DNA of 64,000 nt from Halichondria panicea (taxonomy: Eukaryota > Porifera > Demospongiae > Suberitida > Halichondriidae): assembly GCF_963675165.1 (NCBI RefSeq), contig NC_087389.1, positions 3,718,830 to 3,782,829 on the forward strand. Direction: 5' to 3'. How positions within the stretch are numbered: the first letter of the stretch is position 1; each line of letters opens with the position of its first letter. The position numbers were made by a program, and so were the translations under genes. Shown one piece after another: positions 33,123 through 44,283 of this stretch. Below the pieces are notes generated by a model. That model saw nothing but the letters and a program-made list of their open reading frames with translations, made no database searches and was not told the DNA's origin.

Positions 33123-34907
33123 ATGGGAGTACCCAAGTTGAAGAAGTTTGTGTCCAGTAGCAAAGGATGGGACACAATACAAGTGTCAGGCAAAGTAGTC
33201 ATCGATGGCAACTCACTCTGCTATAATCTGAACAAACAGCATGAGTGGAAGTTTGGAGGTGATTACAAAGACTTCTATGAAACGGTTACAGTGTACATTC
33301 GAGAGCTCAAGGCATTAGGAATAGAGCCGTACATTGTGGTGGATGGTATGGATCACGATGACAGCAAGTATCAGACGTACATAGCGAGAAACGAGGATAG
33401 AATCAACCGAATCGCTATCAGTCAATCCAGGGGCACTACACCACATAACGTCGTTCGTCCGTTGTTCACACAGACTGTGTTTGTTGATGCAGTGAGAGAT
33501 TCAAAGACAAAATTCTTTGTAGCAGACGGAGAGGCAGATCGAGATATCGCATTACTCGCCAATAGTTTATCTTGTCCTGTTATCAGCGAAGATTCAGACT
33601 TCTTCATTTTCAACATTGAAGCTGGCTACATACCATTGAATGGTGATGACCAACAAACACGGATCGATTTACAAAAGCCAGTCAAGCGATATCAGTATAA
33701 GGAATTCGATGAAAGCTTCAGCCTAAACCAAGAACAGAGGCTGTTTTTTCCTTTTATTCTAGGCAATGATTTCCACAATGGTGCCAAACAGTCCTCACTG
33801 CAATTAACCTCACGCACACCTCTTCACGCAATCGCAAGAAAGTTATCAACGCTCGATTTCAGCGACGCAACTTTGACACAATTCGTTTGTCCGAACCCCA
33901 TAAGCCAGATGGAAAAGATCAAATTGTACTACAGAGGGACAGCTCAATCATTTGATGACCTTACATCTACCAGTTCACTTCTGGAGTTGTATCCACACAC
34001 CCCGGAGTGGATCATGCAAGAGTACAAGAATGGTAGGTTCATGGCTCCAATAATGAGTCTTGCAACTTGCCCTACTACAAAGCGGTGGCGACACACAATA
34101 GTAGTCGAAGATTTCAGTCAACAAAGTGCGTGGAAGATTACGGAAATCGCGAAGAAGTTTATCATTGGGGCTTTACTCGGTGACGAAGCAAATAAGCATC
34201 ACATAATGGCAACTGCAGTTAAAACCTCTGACAAACCATCATCACATCACAGACATCGTATCCAATCGTATCCATCAGTGACTAGAGTAGACTCAAAACT
34301 TTTATTGATGGACACCGAGGTCATCTTAGCTCCAAAGCATACCACAATTCTATCTGTGCCACTAAAAGATGTTCCGCAAGTGCCAGTCACTGCTCGCAAG
34401 GAGATAATGTATCGTGTGTTTCACTATACCGAGCCTGCTGAGTCGGACATTCCTGAGGGGCTACAGTTAGCCATGATTGCAGGGCGCTGCTGGGTACGTA
34501 AAGTAGCTTGCGACAATACACACCTGATTCAGTCACTCGTATGCTGTATTCTAACCTGCTATGGCCATTTTCAAATGATTGATCGAAAATACGGATGTAA
34601 GTTAGCTCAACATGAGATTCTGTTTTTTCTACACTCCTATGCTCAGTGGCAGTGTCTACTACATCACGTTATCGCATTTAACCAAGTTCTAAGCCACCCC
34701 TTTCCATACACAAGCCCTGCTAGGCTATTCTCTTCAAGTTTACTTCTACACTTCTACCAGCAGACCTCACAGGTCCTACAAGAAAAGATGGACACATTGG
34801 CAACGAGTATGCTACAAATAATTACAGAGAGCAAGTATTCTACTGAAAGTTTGAAAGATATTGAACTAGAGCCTTCGCAGACAAAGAAACGTCGCACTAC
34901 ATACTGA
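33123..34907 (+). CDS. Asteroid/ASTE1-like nuclease A4
   Basis: Intact single exon, 594 residues, starting MGVPKLKKFVSSSKGWDTIQ. Predicted metal ligands: Asp28 (VVIDGNSLCYNL), Asp74 (YIVVDGMDHDD), Glu137 and Asp139 (ADGEADRDIALL), Asp157 and Asp159 (SEDSDFFIFNI) and Asp216 (ILGNDFH). This is the full set of an XPG/FEN1-type site. The central region has VVEDFSQQSAWKITE; a His/Ser-rich loop (about residues 362-385) is variable within the family. The C-terminal signatures are MIAGRCWVRK, YAQWQCLLHHVIAFNQVLSH and FPYTSPARLFSSSL. The tail ends in basic KKRRTTY, which could serve nuclear import. It is an opposite-strand gene within the XPO5 intron and is nearly identical to A6. Confidence 0.92.
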   Translation: MGVPKLKKFVSSSKGWDTIQVSGKVVIDGNSLCYNLNKQHEWKFGGDYKDFYETVTVYIRELKALGIEPYIVVDGMDHDDSKYQTYIARNEDRINRIAISQSRGTTPHNVVRPLFTQTVFVDAVRDSKTKFFVADGEADRDIALLANSLSCPVISEDSDFFIFNIEAGYIPLNGDDQQTRIDLQKPVKRYQYKEFDESFSLNQEQRLFFPFILGNDFHNGAKQSSLQLTSRTPLHAIARKLSTLDFSDATLTQFVCPNPISQMEKIKLYYRGTAQSFDDLTSTSSLLELYPHTPEWIMQEYKNGRFMAPIMSLATCPTTKRWRHTIVVEDFSQQSAWKITEIAKKFIIGALLGDEANKHHIMATAVKTSDKPSSHHRHRIQSYPSVTRVDSKLLLMDTEVILAPKHTTILSVPLKDVPQVPVTARKEIMYRVFHYTEPAESDIPEGLQLAMIAGRCWVRKVACDNTHLIQSLVCCILTCYGHFQMIDRKYGCKLAQHEILFFLHSYAQWQCLLHHVIAFNQVLSHPFPYTSPARLFSSSLLLHFYQQTSQVLQEKMDTLATSMLQIITESKYSTESLKDIELEPSQTKKRRTTY

Positions 34908-35439
34908 ACTATAAGTATATACCGTAAGGTGACAGGTATAATAATAATATTAAATGCGACTTTAGAGTTTTATACTGACCATTTTTCAAATTATCCGTGA
35001 ATTCAAATTTTACAGTTTCCTCTCATTTGCTAACATCACATGCAGTAAATGTTAATAAAATTTAATACAATTATAGAGTGCACATAATATGCAATAGTGT
35101 ACATCAAAATTTTAATTGAAATACATTGAAGATCATAAATGCACTAAAAACATAGTGATTCAGTATCGTTATGCATACAAGCAACGAAGTCATGCCACAG
35201 TGAAAGCAAAATTAAGATCGATACAATCCATGCACAATGAAATGCAAAAAATCGGTCACGATTAAAGTATTTATGTGGTAATATTTCTCTTCACCACCAG
35301 CTCCAAGCCTAGAGTCAAAATGCAAGCTTCCACAATTACGTGTTAATATACAGCATTTTATTAGACATCTGTTCATCTCCTTTGGGAAAATGTGTTCCGA
35401 CTCAATGCATGGTCATATATATGAACAGAGCCATATATT

Positions 35440-36320
35440 ATGCCAACAGAAGGAACAGTTGTTGATCACAACACCACGAAAGAAAATTTACGGAACTAAC
35501 TGTTCATCTCAACAACACCGACTGAGGAAGAAATATCTACTAATCGAAAAATCAATCTCACAGCTCAAAGAAAGAATCGAAGTATTGCAGGATCTCTCAA
35601 AGCCTTCGCTGAATATCTACCGTAGACAATCAACAAAAGAATCGAAGTATTGCAGGATCTCTCGAAGCTTTCGCTGAATATCTACTGTAGACAATCAACA
35701 AATCTCGATTGTGCATGGCATGCATAGAGATTTTATCAATATGAATAATTATACTATTCATGCACTCCTGATTATAGCAACTGTTTTTAAATGTACCTGC
35801 AGGTTGTAACAGAAGAACCCGTTGTTGATCACAACACCACGAAAGAAGCTTTCAGAGCTGACACGTATCGAGCTATCTGTTCATCTCAACAACACGAAAG
35901 AATAACACATCAATCAACAAATATCGACTGGGGCACAAAGTTCAGAGTTCATAATTATAATCATATATTACTATCAACGTAAATCGTCTCTCCAATTGCA
36001 CTGTCTGTGCATGCAAAGTCATCATATCCCTGTAAAGCCAGTTGTTGATCACATGCAACAATACAATACGTTCACCGGCATAGAGTTCCTTATATCAAAT
36101 ACATAATAGATGCTCTGCACCCAAATCAACATAGCCTTAGCTTGTGATTTTAGCCCTTACGTTTGCTTGCATGAACAGAGACACGTGCATGAATACCAGC
36201 CATCACGAAAAACCAGCTGTTGATTACAACACCACGAAAGAAGATTTCACAGCTGACATGGAGCTATCAGCTCATCTCAACAACACGAAAGAAAAATTTC
36301 ACCGTTGACAATCAAATAAC
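35440..36320. repeat. Diverged three-unit array of about 0.37-0.4 kb periods, downstream of A4
   Basis: The string ACAACACCACGAAAGAA recurs near 35469, 35830 and 36226, each preceded by TTGTTGATCAC or TGTTGATTAC. A second string, TCATCTCAACAACAC, follows each about 30-45 bp later (35503, 35881, 36273). A third, ATCAACAAAT(A/C)TCGA(C/T)TG or a variant, follows that. Only short conserved cores survive between units. A 64-bp tandem duplication (GAATCGAAGTATTGCAGGAT) at 35575-35702 interrupts the first unit. I cannot assign a function. Confidence 0.7.
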
Positions 36321-36784
36321 TCGACTGTATAGCATAGAGTTCACTTATACTTTGACAGATTGCAGATTGCAGACGGACGGATCTTCACGAAATCTCTTGA
36401 TAGAACTAAATATGGTTCGACAAAATCATCAAACAGCACTCCTAAAGAAAGTTCTTCACAATAGCTAGTGTAATTAAACTATTATAGCTACATAGACACA
36501 GTGGCATGGTGGCTAATCCACTTACTTATGCTAGCAGCTACACATATACATGTCCAACAGCATGGTCACTTTATGTTGAGATGAAACCAAGCGAAGGATC
36601 ACATGAGCTAGTGTGTGGGATTTAATATCATAGAGATCTCCACGATAATTGCACCAGTTGACAAAAGGAACCCACAGCATGTCCGGCTTGAGCAACGTGC
36701 CATGCGCATGCATGCACAGTGCAAGGTACTCTCAATACTCATGGTAAGAGAATAAAGTTACCATTATATATATCATCGTTTTGG

Positions 36785-36841
36785 AGACTCTATAATTATA
36801 TACAGACTCTATAATTATATACAGACTCTATAATTATATAC
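36785..36841. repeat. 19-bp minisatellite, three units
   Basis: AGACTCTATAATTATATAC occurs three times head to tail. The second copy of the duplication has a single degraded unit and an 850-bp insertion at this place. Confidence 0.9.
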
Positions 36842-37435
36842 AAGGTATAGCTGTACATAGTGTGAGTACACTATGTAAGAGTCAAAATAAATAACTTGGG
36901 TGCATTATAATTATGCTTCAACACTGCATGCACAAGTCGAATGTTTTATGCCGACTGCACTGCATGCAATAACATTACGGGTTATATATATATTTTTTAT
37001 GACGTTATAAATATAAGCTTGTATGAAGTTAGATATAATCATGCAATTCACTATCTCAATTCCTCAAAGATGACTTGCATGCTTGTACGTGACTACAATC
37101 AACCAAAGTATGTCTGGAGACAGCTTATCAGAGGTCCTGTGTCAACTATAATATTATTACTCGATCTGCGGCATAGTCCATGAGTCACATGAAGCACAAC
37201 AATTCCAACCACATCAATTTCAACACAATTCACATACTGTACATCTTAATGCCTATATATATATAATAAGCAACTAAAAACTTGGATTAAAATCACTTAG
37301 TGGGACAATCGCTTCAAGTGCATTGGTTCACATACCAACGTTATAGCAGCACAAGCAAGGAGTAGAGAATAAGTAGTCACTACGTCCCAACTAAATTCGG
37401 ACATACAGTGCTACGTAAAGCAAATGCATATTCAC

Positions 37436-40400
37436 CTTGCCCAGGTTCAAGTTTCTTCTGGACCATCTGCTCAGTGACGGTGAGAGCTTCTACAGCAGCT
37501 GTTCTTGGAATCAGAAGAGACACTTGACTAAGTATCTTTACCATCTTACCACGAAATGCTAGAAAGTAAGTTGTTGCACTTATATGTAATGTACATTTGC
37601 AAGTTAGTGCTGCACATACAATACAGTAAGCTTCATGTACAATACAATTACCACAGTTAGGGTTTAGATAAACAGTATGCTTACTCGCAAAGAAGAGCAT
37701 AAAGTCATCCGCCCCATCAAAGTCCAGACGGGAATACTCTGAACTGACATGGTCGTACACATCAGGGTCACCCACCTACAATACATGCAGGGCAAGCACA
37801 AGAGTTATATCAGTATATATGTGAGCACTTCTATAACTTTGTGATAATCCAGTGGCATATATTGCACCAAAATGATTAGTAGGAATGGGAAAAAGGGGCT
37901 GGTGCAGTATTAAAAACTTGGGGTGTCCACATTTGGTGCCGTTACCAAATTGTATGAAATCTTTGGAAAAGCCCCCAAAATAAGTGCACTACCTCTTTCA
38001 TTGTTTCAATGACACACGTTTTAATGACAGTAGGGGTAGGGCTGACTTTGAAAGTATCTTAGCAACATGCACAATGGGATAAAACCTCTGCCAACCAAGC
38101 CCATGGCCAGCAGCACTGGCTTCCGCACATGCACAGGTGCTGATGAGGTCAACAAGATATCATACCACTGATCACTATGGTATGCAAGTAAAGGACACAA
38201 CACAGATAATATGGCGGAAACTTGGTGAGGGATACACATTATTGAGAAAATTAAGCTTTTTAAATAAAAAAATATGGCTATCAACAGTTTGCAAAATGTT
38301 CATTGTATGAATCAATGCTTGATTTTCTCGAATGTTTCTCCCTCACAAAGCTTCCCGTGCTGACCTTGAGCAGTTTCTGTCGGGCTATTGTGAGGAGGTG
38401 TGTGAGGTGGTCCTTGAACACTGGGTGGTCCTTCAGGTGATTGTGGGAGAGGAACGTGATCCACACATCAGCTGACGTCAGACTCAGCAGCTGCATGTGT
38501 GGGGATGGTTAACTTGGGCCAAAACTATATACAGCATTCTTGCTTTTAGACTAGAGTTGCAGTATGCCACTATGTTAGCGGATGCAAAATATTATACAGT
38601 GGAACCCCTTTTAAAAGGCCACCCATGAAAAAGGCCAACTGTAATACAGGCACCAGTTGTGTATACAAAACAACCCTCAACAAAGGCTACTTCCGCTCAC
38701 AACAGCAAAAAGTGTACTACAAAAGCCAATGTACACCTTAGATTCAGTGTATGAAAGTAACTAGGCATAAATATATAATGCTACATGCACAATGACAGCG
38801 CTAGCTACCTGGCTGTCGTGCTTAGTGAACTCAGCCACAACCTGGAGGTACAGTTCCAGAGCCTCCGGAGGCTTGAATGTCAGAGAGTATGTCTGCAGGG
38901 ACAAGAAACAAGGGCCTGATAACAGACACACAACCATCATTGATACCACACAGATAACATTCCAGCGTATAAAGACTGACTTTGCATCTTTTGGTGGGAT
39001 CCTGCACCACACTGAAAAAACATAACAGTAATCAGATGTCCACCTGTCCACATAATGTACATATATGGCTACAAAGGTTGATAAGGGAATATTGTAGGGT
39101 TAGGTTTGCTATTGATAAGAAAGCTGTTTTTGAGCAAGCCCAATATTAACAGTGCCCCAGTCTCACAGGAGCTGTTTGAGCTAGTGCAGCCTCACATTAC
39201 TGACAGAGTAATTAATACTAAGAGTTTAAGCCTGACTATGTGGTACAATAGTGACTTTGGCTGGAGTGGTGGTCTGTGCACTGCACATGAGGGCAGATCC
39301 CTGCACTCACCCAGAGCAGTGCCAGCTGAGAGGTGCCCAAGTGGACCAGGACTTGACACACCCTCTTCAGGAACACGTACTGCTCCTCCACCACACCTTG
39401 CGAGTTGGCCAGTCTGCAAACACAGATATGTACTAAATAATAGTTTACATGCCTTCACTATACAAAAGAGTACATTGACCTTCAAGGTCACACATGTACT
39501 TTGTCATACGACAAGACAAGCTTCGAATTCGTTAACACTAAGCTGCAATGCTAAGATAAGATTACTATTATACACATATGAATGTTTGAGGGAATGAAAG
39601 TGGCAGCAATACGCATTCTATACATAATTGTACCAGCCCAAAAAAAGTAAAAGATTACCACAATGATGTAATGTCCTTCAAACCTTACACCTTACATTGA
39701 AGCAGCCATGATTCCATTGAGAGCTTCAGTGGAGAGAAGCAATGAGAGAATCGTGGTCCTGTCTCCCTCTGTCTTGCGAACATCACCCTGAAATCAAGTT
39801 AACACTACTTAACTACCATTGTGTAGTCAAAGAACATGTGCTTGATCGACAGCAAAATAATACGTACTTTTCTGGAGAGGATAGGCAGTAGACACTCACA
39901 GGCGACAGTCTTAAGTTCCTCCATCCCTATGAGGTTGTAGAGGAGCTTAATGAGCTTGGCGTCCTCCATCAGGAGGGTGGGAAACTCCACCCACTCCACA
40001 AAGCTGACTATCGTGCTCAGGGCAGTTTGACGAAGGGGCTCCGACAGAGGAGACTGGGGGATAATAGGTAAATAGTAAGGTAAAAGAGAATGGACGAGTG
40101 CATCAGTCACGCTGCGATTTTTTTTGGCTTAGTTGAAAATAGGTAAAGATCACTTCGCATAAAAGCTAAATTCAGTACTAGATAATACCTCTAAGTTGCT
40201 AATGAGAAAAGTGAAGACTGTCTGAGACTGCTGGTTGAGGGCAGCTGCCATCTCCCTCTTACGCCCTGAGGTCATGCCAGACTCGTACCCGTGGATGTCC
40301 TCAGCCAGACGACGAAATATTAGCAACACCAGCTCCACCTGGGTGGACTGGGAGGGGAGAGGTGTGACAGCATGCAAGGACTGTACTTGAAGTGGTGGCA

Positions 40401-43400
40401 TAATAGTACGCCTAATAATTATACATATTGTATAAGTAGCGAGAAACCATTGAAGTTAGACCAATATCGTATAGCAGGTAATTTTGGTCGACAAGTTGAC
40501 TTCCTTTTCCCCACGAAAACGTAAAGTGTGATTCACCGCAAAGCAGTGCAGGCAATGCAATTTTTTACTTAAGAAAATCAGTGAAACGAATTTTTTACCC
40601 CATGAAAATTACCCGCTACACGGTACTTAAATGGAAGCTGTTAATTGGCTAAAACAAACTGTGTACATAATTTTAGTGTGCTAGTGTAACATCACATTTC
40701 TCCCCTACACCCATACACACAACAGAATCACTACAATTTCAGTGCATAAAGCAATAATTATACGAGTGTAAAGACTAAAGATTATCTTACCCCACACTTT
40801 GAGACAGTCCCCAAGTCAGTGATAAACGAATCCCATCTCTGCGGCCACATCTTTTTGGCTGTTTCCACGGTGACCCTAGCCAGAGCCTCCTTAACGAAAG
40901 TGGGCTCTTGATCATAAGGAAGGAGTTTCTGCAGCATGAAAGAGAAGGAGTTGTAGTGCAGTTGAGAAGCACTGACATGATATAATTAGAGTAAAACATC
41001 AGCTAGGACTGCATGGATACAACACACAATGTTGCAGGAGCGTAGCCATCATTTTTTGAAGGGGACAAAAAGCGGTTGTAAAGTGACTGTTTACCAGCCG
41101 CGCAGCACCAAAAATGTTGACAGGAAGCCATGCTTCTTAATATGATGTCATAATTTACTTATATACCTAGTTGGGTGTGGCCCGATGTTCTATTTGCGCA
41201 GGCTAAGAACGAGAGCTAGTCTATAGATTTCGACCAGAATAGCTCACAGTTTAGAGACTACATGTAAATTGTTTTACTTGCCACTAGCTAGCTAACTGCA
41301 GCCATACTTGGACCTGTGGATTATCCCCATACTTGCAAGTCTTACTTACCCAGACATCCAATCAGTGGTTCAGCCATACATCTGAGTATCCCTTAAATTA
41401 CCTGGGATCTTCCCCTAATGTGCATGCATGTATCCAAGTTACCTAGACCATCCGGCTTCCCGCATGGTCTGTCCATGCACCTATAGCCCTTGCGTCTGTA
41501 CCAAAAGTTATCCAAACCATCCAGGATCTTCCTGGACTATTCTACCCTGACTACAGTAAGACAAGGAAGAAAAGGGGGTGCTCAGCTAGATAAAACTAGA
41601 GCACTAAAGTGCAAACCCTCAGCTGGTGACATGATAATACAGAAACCAGAGGAGTGATAATGATGCAGTGCATGTAGCATGTATGACTAGCACAGCAACT
41701 CAAGGAGCAATAAAACTAAACTAACAACTGAGACATGCACTGTGGACTGGGATCACAGCAAAGAAGCCTGGAGTCTTAGACTTAGAGAAGTATGGCTCCT
41801 GCCAGGCTGGAGAGTAGGATCCAGAGCTAGCTAAGAATCAGTCAACAGCAGCAACAACAACCAACCCAGGCCAGTCACAATTCTACTTTGACCCTATTCA
41901 ATTGTTCCTGGTACGGATCACTTCAGCAGCAAATACATATACCGTATGGGTAGAAAATTTCGAGGGTGTAAATTTTCGTGCAATTCAATATTCTGTCTTA
42001 TTTGGAAAATTTCGCGGGTAGTAAATTTCGTGGAGTTAGGGTGTGTCACTATCTCGCATGCGTAAACAAAGCCTTTCGGGGGTTTTAATTTTCGTGTTCT
42101 GCAGCCACCCACGAAAAACGCGAAATTAAAAACACCTCGAAATTTTCTACCCGTACGGTAGTCAAGGCCACGTGTAGCTATAGCTAGCTGCCAACATGCA
42201 AGTTCAAGCTTCTTAGCTTTTGCTTGACAAAGAAGCTTTAACATCAAAATCTGCCACTATTTAAACCAAGATATTGTTGTATGAAGGCTATCCATGCTGT
42301 AAACGCAGTACTGTGGCATCCAGGTGAGTAGAAAAGCCCATCACAAACAAACAAACAAACAGACCAACGGACTACTATACCCGTGGCCGCCCACGCGCGC
42401 CTCGGGTAATAACCTGAGGTGAGTATTAGAAATCCAGAAAAAAGGGGGGGATTTCCCCCTTTGCTACGCCACTGTGTTGAATACATATAGATTTCAGCAA
42501 GCTATTCATTAGTACAACTGTTGATAAAGTATACATGTACAGTAGCCCCTCGTTAATCCGGTCGCTCTTGGGACTATGCAGTTTGGCCGCGTAAGCAAGG
42601 TGGCCAGAATTCAGAAAGTGGATAATTATATGCGTATAAAGTCCATTAAAAAATCTGGTTTATATAGGGCGATCAAAACTGACTAGTTTACGGGAATAGT
42701 GAGGTGACAACCTTTCAAGGCGAGTTTTGTGCAGTAGTGATCTAGCTAGCAATTGGTGCCAAACAAAACGGTTGGTATATTGTATCGAGGTGACCGTTTA
42801 TAGGGGCGGATTAGCGAGAATCTACTATACTCACATTTGAGAGGAACTGAAGCAGGTTCAGTTGGAACTCTCTGCCATCATCCAGACTCAAGCTCCTCCA
42901 TCGATACCTAGAGAAGAGATACGGACGTATCAGTAATTAGAATATCAAGCTTAAATTAGATGGTACGAAAAACTTCTGTATCATGTTCAACTGCTAATTA
43001 GAGTTGATGCAGTCTTTTGACAATAGAGCTGCCCGCTATTTTGTATCTTGCTTAGATAGTGGTGACAACAGTTGGACTATACGAATGTAGAAGGTCTCTC
43101 TCTACTCATTGAGCATCCATCAACTCTCACTTTGTACAATATGAACACTCACTTAACAAAATGCTCCATGAGTTGCAATCCAAAGTGCCTGATGACAGGG
43201 ACGTGCTCCTCGGACAGAATGAAGCCACACCTCAAACAGTACGGACTCTCATCTTTGAACTGCTCCACTTTCTATAAAAACAAGAAATTAAAATTGACAG
43301 CTAAATGTATTTCAGTAATTCAGCAAAAGTGATACGCAAACAGGGACTTCAAACAAACAGTAGAAATCAACAGAAATCAAGCATGAAATCCGATATCTTT

Positions 43401-44053
43401 CATGAAATCACAAAATCTCAAATGAAATCGTAACAGGACTAGGCAACCATGCCTTTTTTTAAAAGGGTGTGGTCTCCAGTGTAGGTGAAGATTACACCCT
43501 TTCTTCGAACCGCACTCATTGTCTCTATTGAGATGATTTTTGTGAAGAGATTGTCTCCTATCAGTGTGCAGTGAGCAGCTCTGAACGTTGAACGCGAACA
43601 ATTAGCTAGAATCAGATGTCATTGTTCAATTACCACATCCCTAAAATGTCATGTTAACATTTACTAGGAGATTACTAGTAAGCTTACAACACTTTCATCA
43701 TGACTTGTGCTAGTCATGTTACTTTGTGCACAATATTTGTGTAGAGCTATTGGTAGTTCGGCACTCTTCCGTTCTTATTCTTATTATTATAGATCTACTC
43801 TTTCTCCTAGTATTAAGCTAGATCATAGCCCTGGTTTCAGGCTAGATCTAGATCAGGCTAGATCTAGATCAGGGTCCATAGGCAATCTATCTAGATTAGG
43901 TCTTGGAAGCACAAAACCTACCTGACTACACTCTGCTCTCTCTGCCTGAATGGACGAGGGGTCCATGATCTTGTTGACACAGGATATGAGGTCTCGACAC
44001 AGCAGCAACAAGGCATCCTGCTTCTCATGCTCAGAGGACCATTGGACAGCCAT
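37436..44053 (-). CDS. XPO5: Exportin-5, 5' part (exons 1-12)
   Basis: N-terminal half of the importin-beta-type exporter; continues at 24842. Start MAVQWSSEHEKQDALL; upstream codons in frame begin only at a GTG. Exons: 44053-43922, 43271-43153, 42907-42835, 40928-40791, 40347-40189, 40053-39868, 39787-39696, 39413-39311, 38892-38809, 38490-38365, 37775-37685, 37558-37436. They total 1,426 nt with consistent phases (475 codons plus one base). Matches to human XPO5 include VIRHFGLQLMEHFVKYRW, WPQRWDSFITDLGTVSK, VELVLLIFRRLAEDI, LLYNLIGMEELKTVACECLL, QYVFLKRVCQVLVHLG and SSEYSRLDFDGADDFMLFFA. This portion contains the RanGTP-binding HEAT repeats. A5 lies about 230 bp upstream of the start codon on the same strand. 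Confidence 0.93.
40465..40625. mobile_element. MITE, TACCGTATAGCGGG family (copy 1 of the duplication)
   Basis: Inverted ends ATCGTATAGCAGGTAATTTT and AAAATTACCCGCTACACGGTA. It is in the XPO5 intron before exon 5, and the orthologous element in copy 2 is at 58727, so it predates the duplication. Confidence 0.8.
41588..42408. other. Sequence present in copy 1 but missing from copy 2
   Basis: Flanks on both sides match 59925 onward in copy 2, which goes straight from GTGCTCAGCTA to AATAACCTAATGTGAGTATT. The extra 0.8 kb holds the element at 41940 and no exon. Confidence 0.7.
41940..42160. mobile_element. MITE with TACCGTATGGGTAGAAAATT ends
   Basis: Left TACCGTATGGGTAGAAAATT and right AATTTTCTACCCGTACGGTA are near-perfect complements, with inner AATTTTCGTG repeats. 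Related in style to the TACCGTATAGCGGG group but a separate subfamily. Confidence 0.85.
42540..42829. mobile_element. pogo/Tigger-like MITE
   Basis: The left end CAGTAGCCCCTCGTTAATCC and the right end GGATTAGCGAGAATCTACTA are imperfect inverted repeats of the pogo type, with a second inner pair around GGTGACCGTT. A matching copy is at 60068-60440. Confidence 0.65.
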
Positions 44054-44283
44054 CTTCAACCTCGTGGTCTTGCAGCATTCAGCCCCTCCCACTTCCTAAT
44101 TTTCAAGCATTCGCACTCTGTGGCATGCACTAGCCTCGATTCCAGGCCGATACGCTATGAAGTAACAATTATAGCCATAGAAAACGGGGTTCTATGAATA
44201 TCTAATGTATCGTGATACTATTGTTACATTAATTGCTCATGATCACTATCCATAAACATGCAGTGATTTAGATGCTGTAGAAT

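Larger units (their letters stand above)
24843..37435 (-). other. 12.6-kb XPO5 intron 12 hosting four Asteroid-family genes
   Basis: The exon ending at 37436 leaves one base of a codon and has a GTGAAT donor. The exon starting at 24842 after a GCAG acceptor supplies two bases, and the joined protein reads EPGQ-E-CSRSSMLYIEWE. The corresponding human stretch is continuous, so these exons belong to one gene. All other XPO5 introns visible here are far shorter, about 0.1-1.9 kb apart from those enlarged by elements. Confidence 0.85.

Noticed and set aside
35390..35677. Coiled-coil-like 95-codon frame downstream of A4, also seen near 52600
   Set aside because: It crosses the repeat array, its end changes with a tandem duplication, and the frame is not kept over the same boundaries in copy 2.
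35440..36320. CRISPR-like array
   Set aside because: Units are long, diverged and irregular, and the genome is clearly animal.
38021..38284. Minus-strand frame between XPO5 exons 10 and 11
   Set aside because: It has no match to XPO5, the flanking exons already join in phase, and copy 2 has an indel in it.
39106..39597. Plus-strand frames opposite XPO5 exon 8, repeated in copy 2
   Set aside because: They are shadows of the exon on the other strand.
17899..44053. XPO5 halves as two separate genes or as a trans-spliced gene
   Set aside because: They are on one strand in the right order, and the one-base/two-base codon split across the 12.6-kb intron restores a continuous XPO5 alignment, so a long cis intron is simpler.
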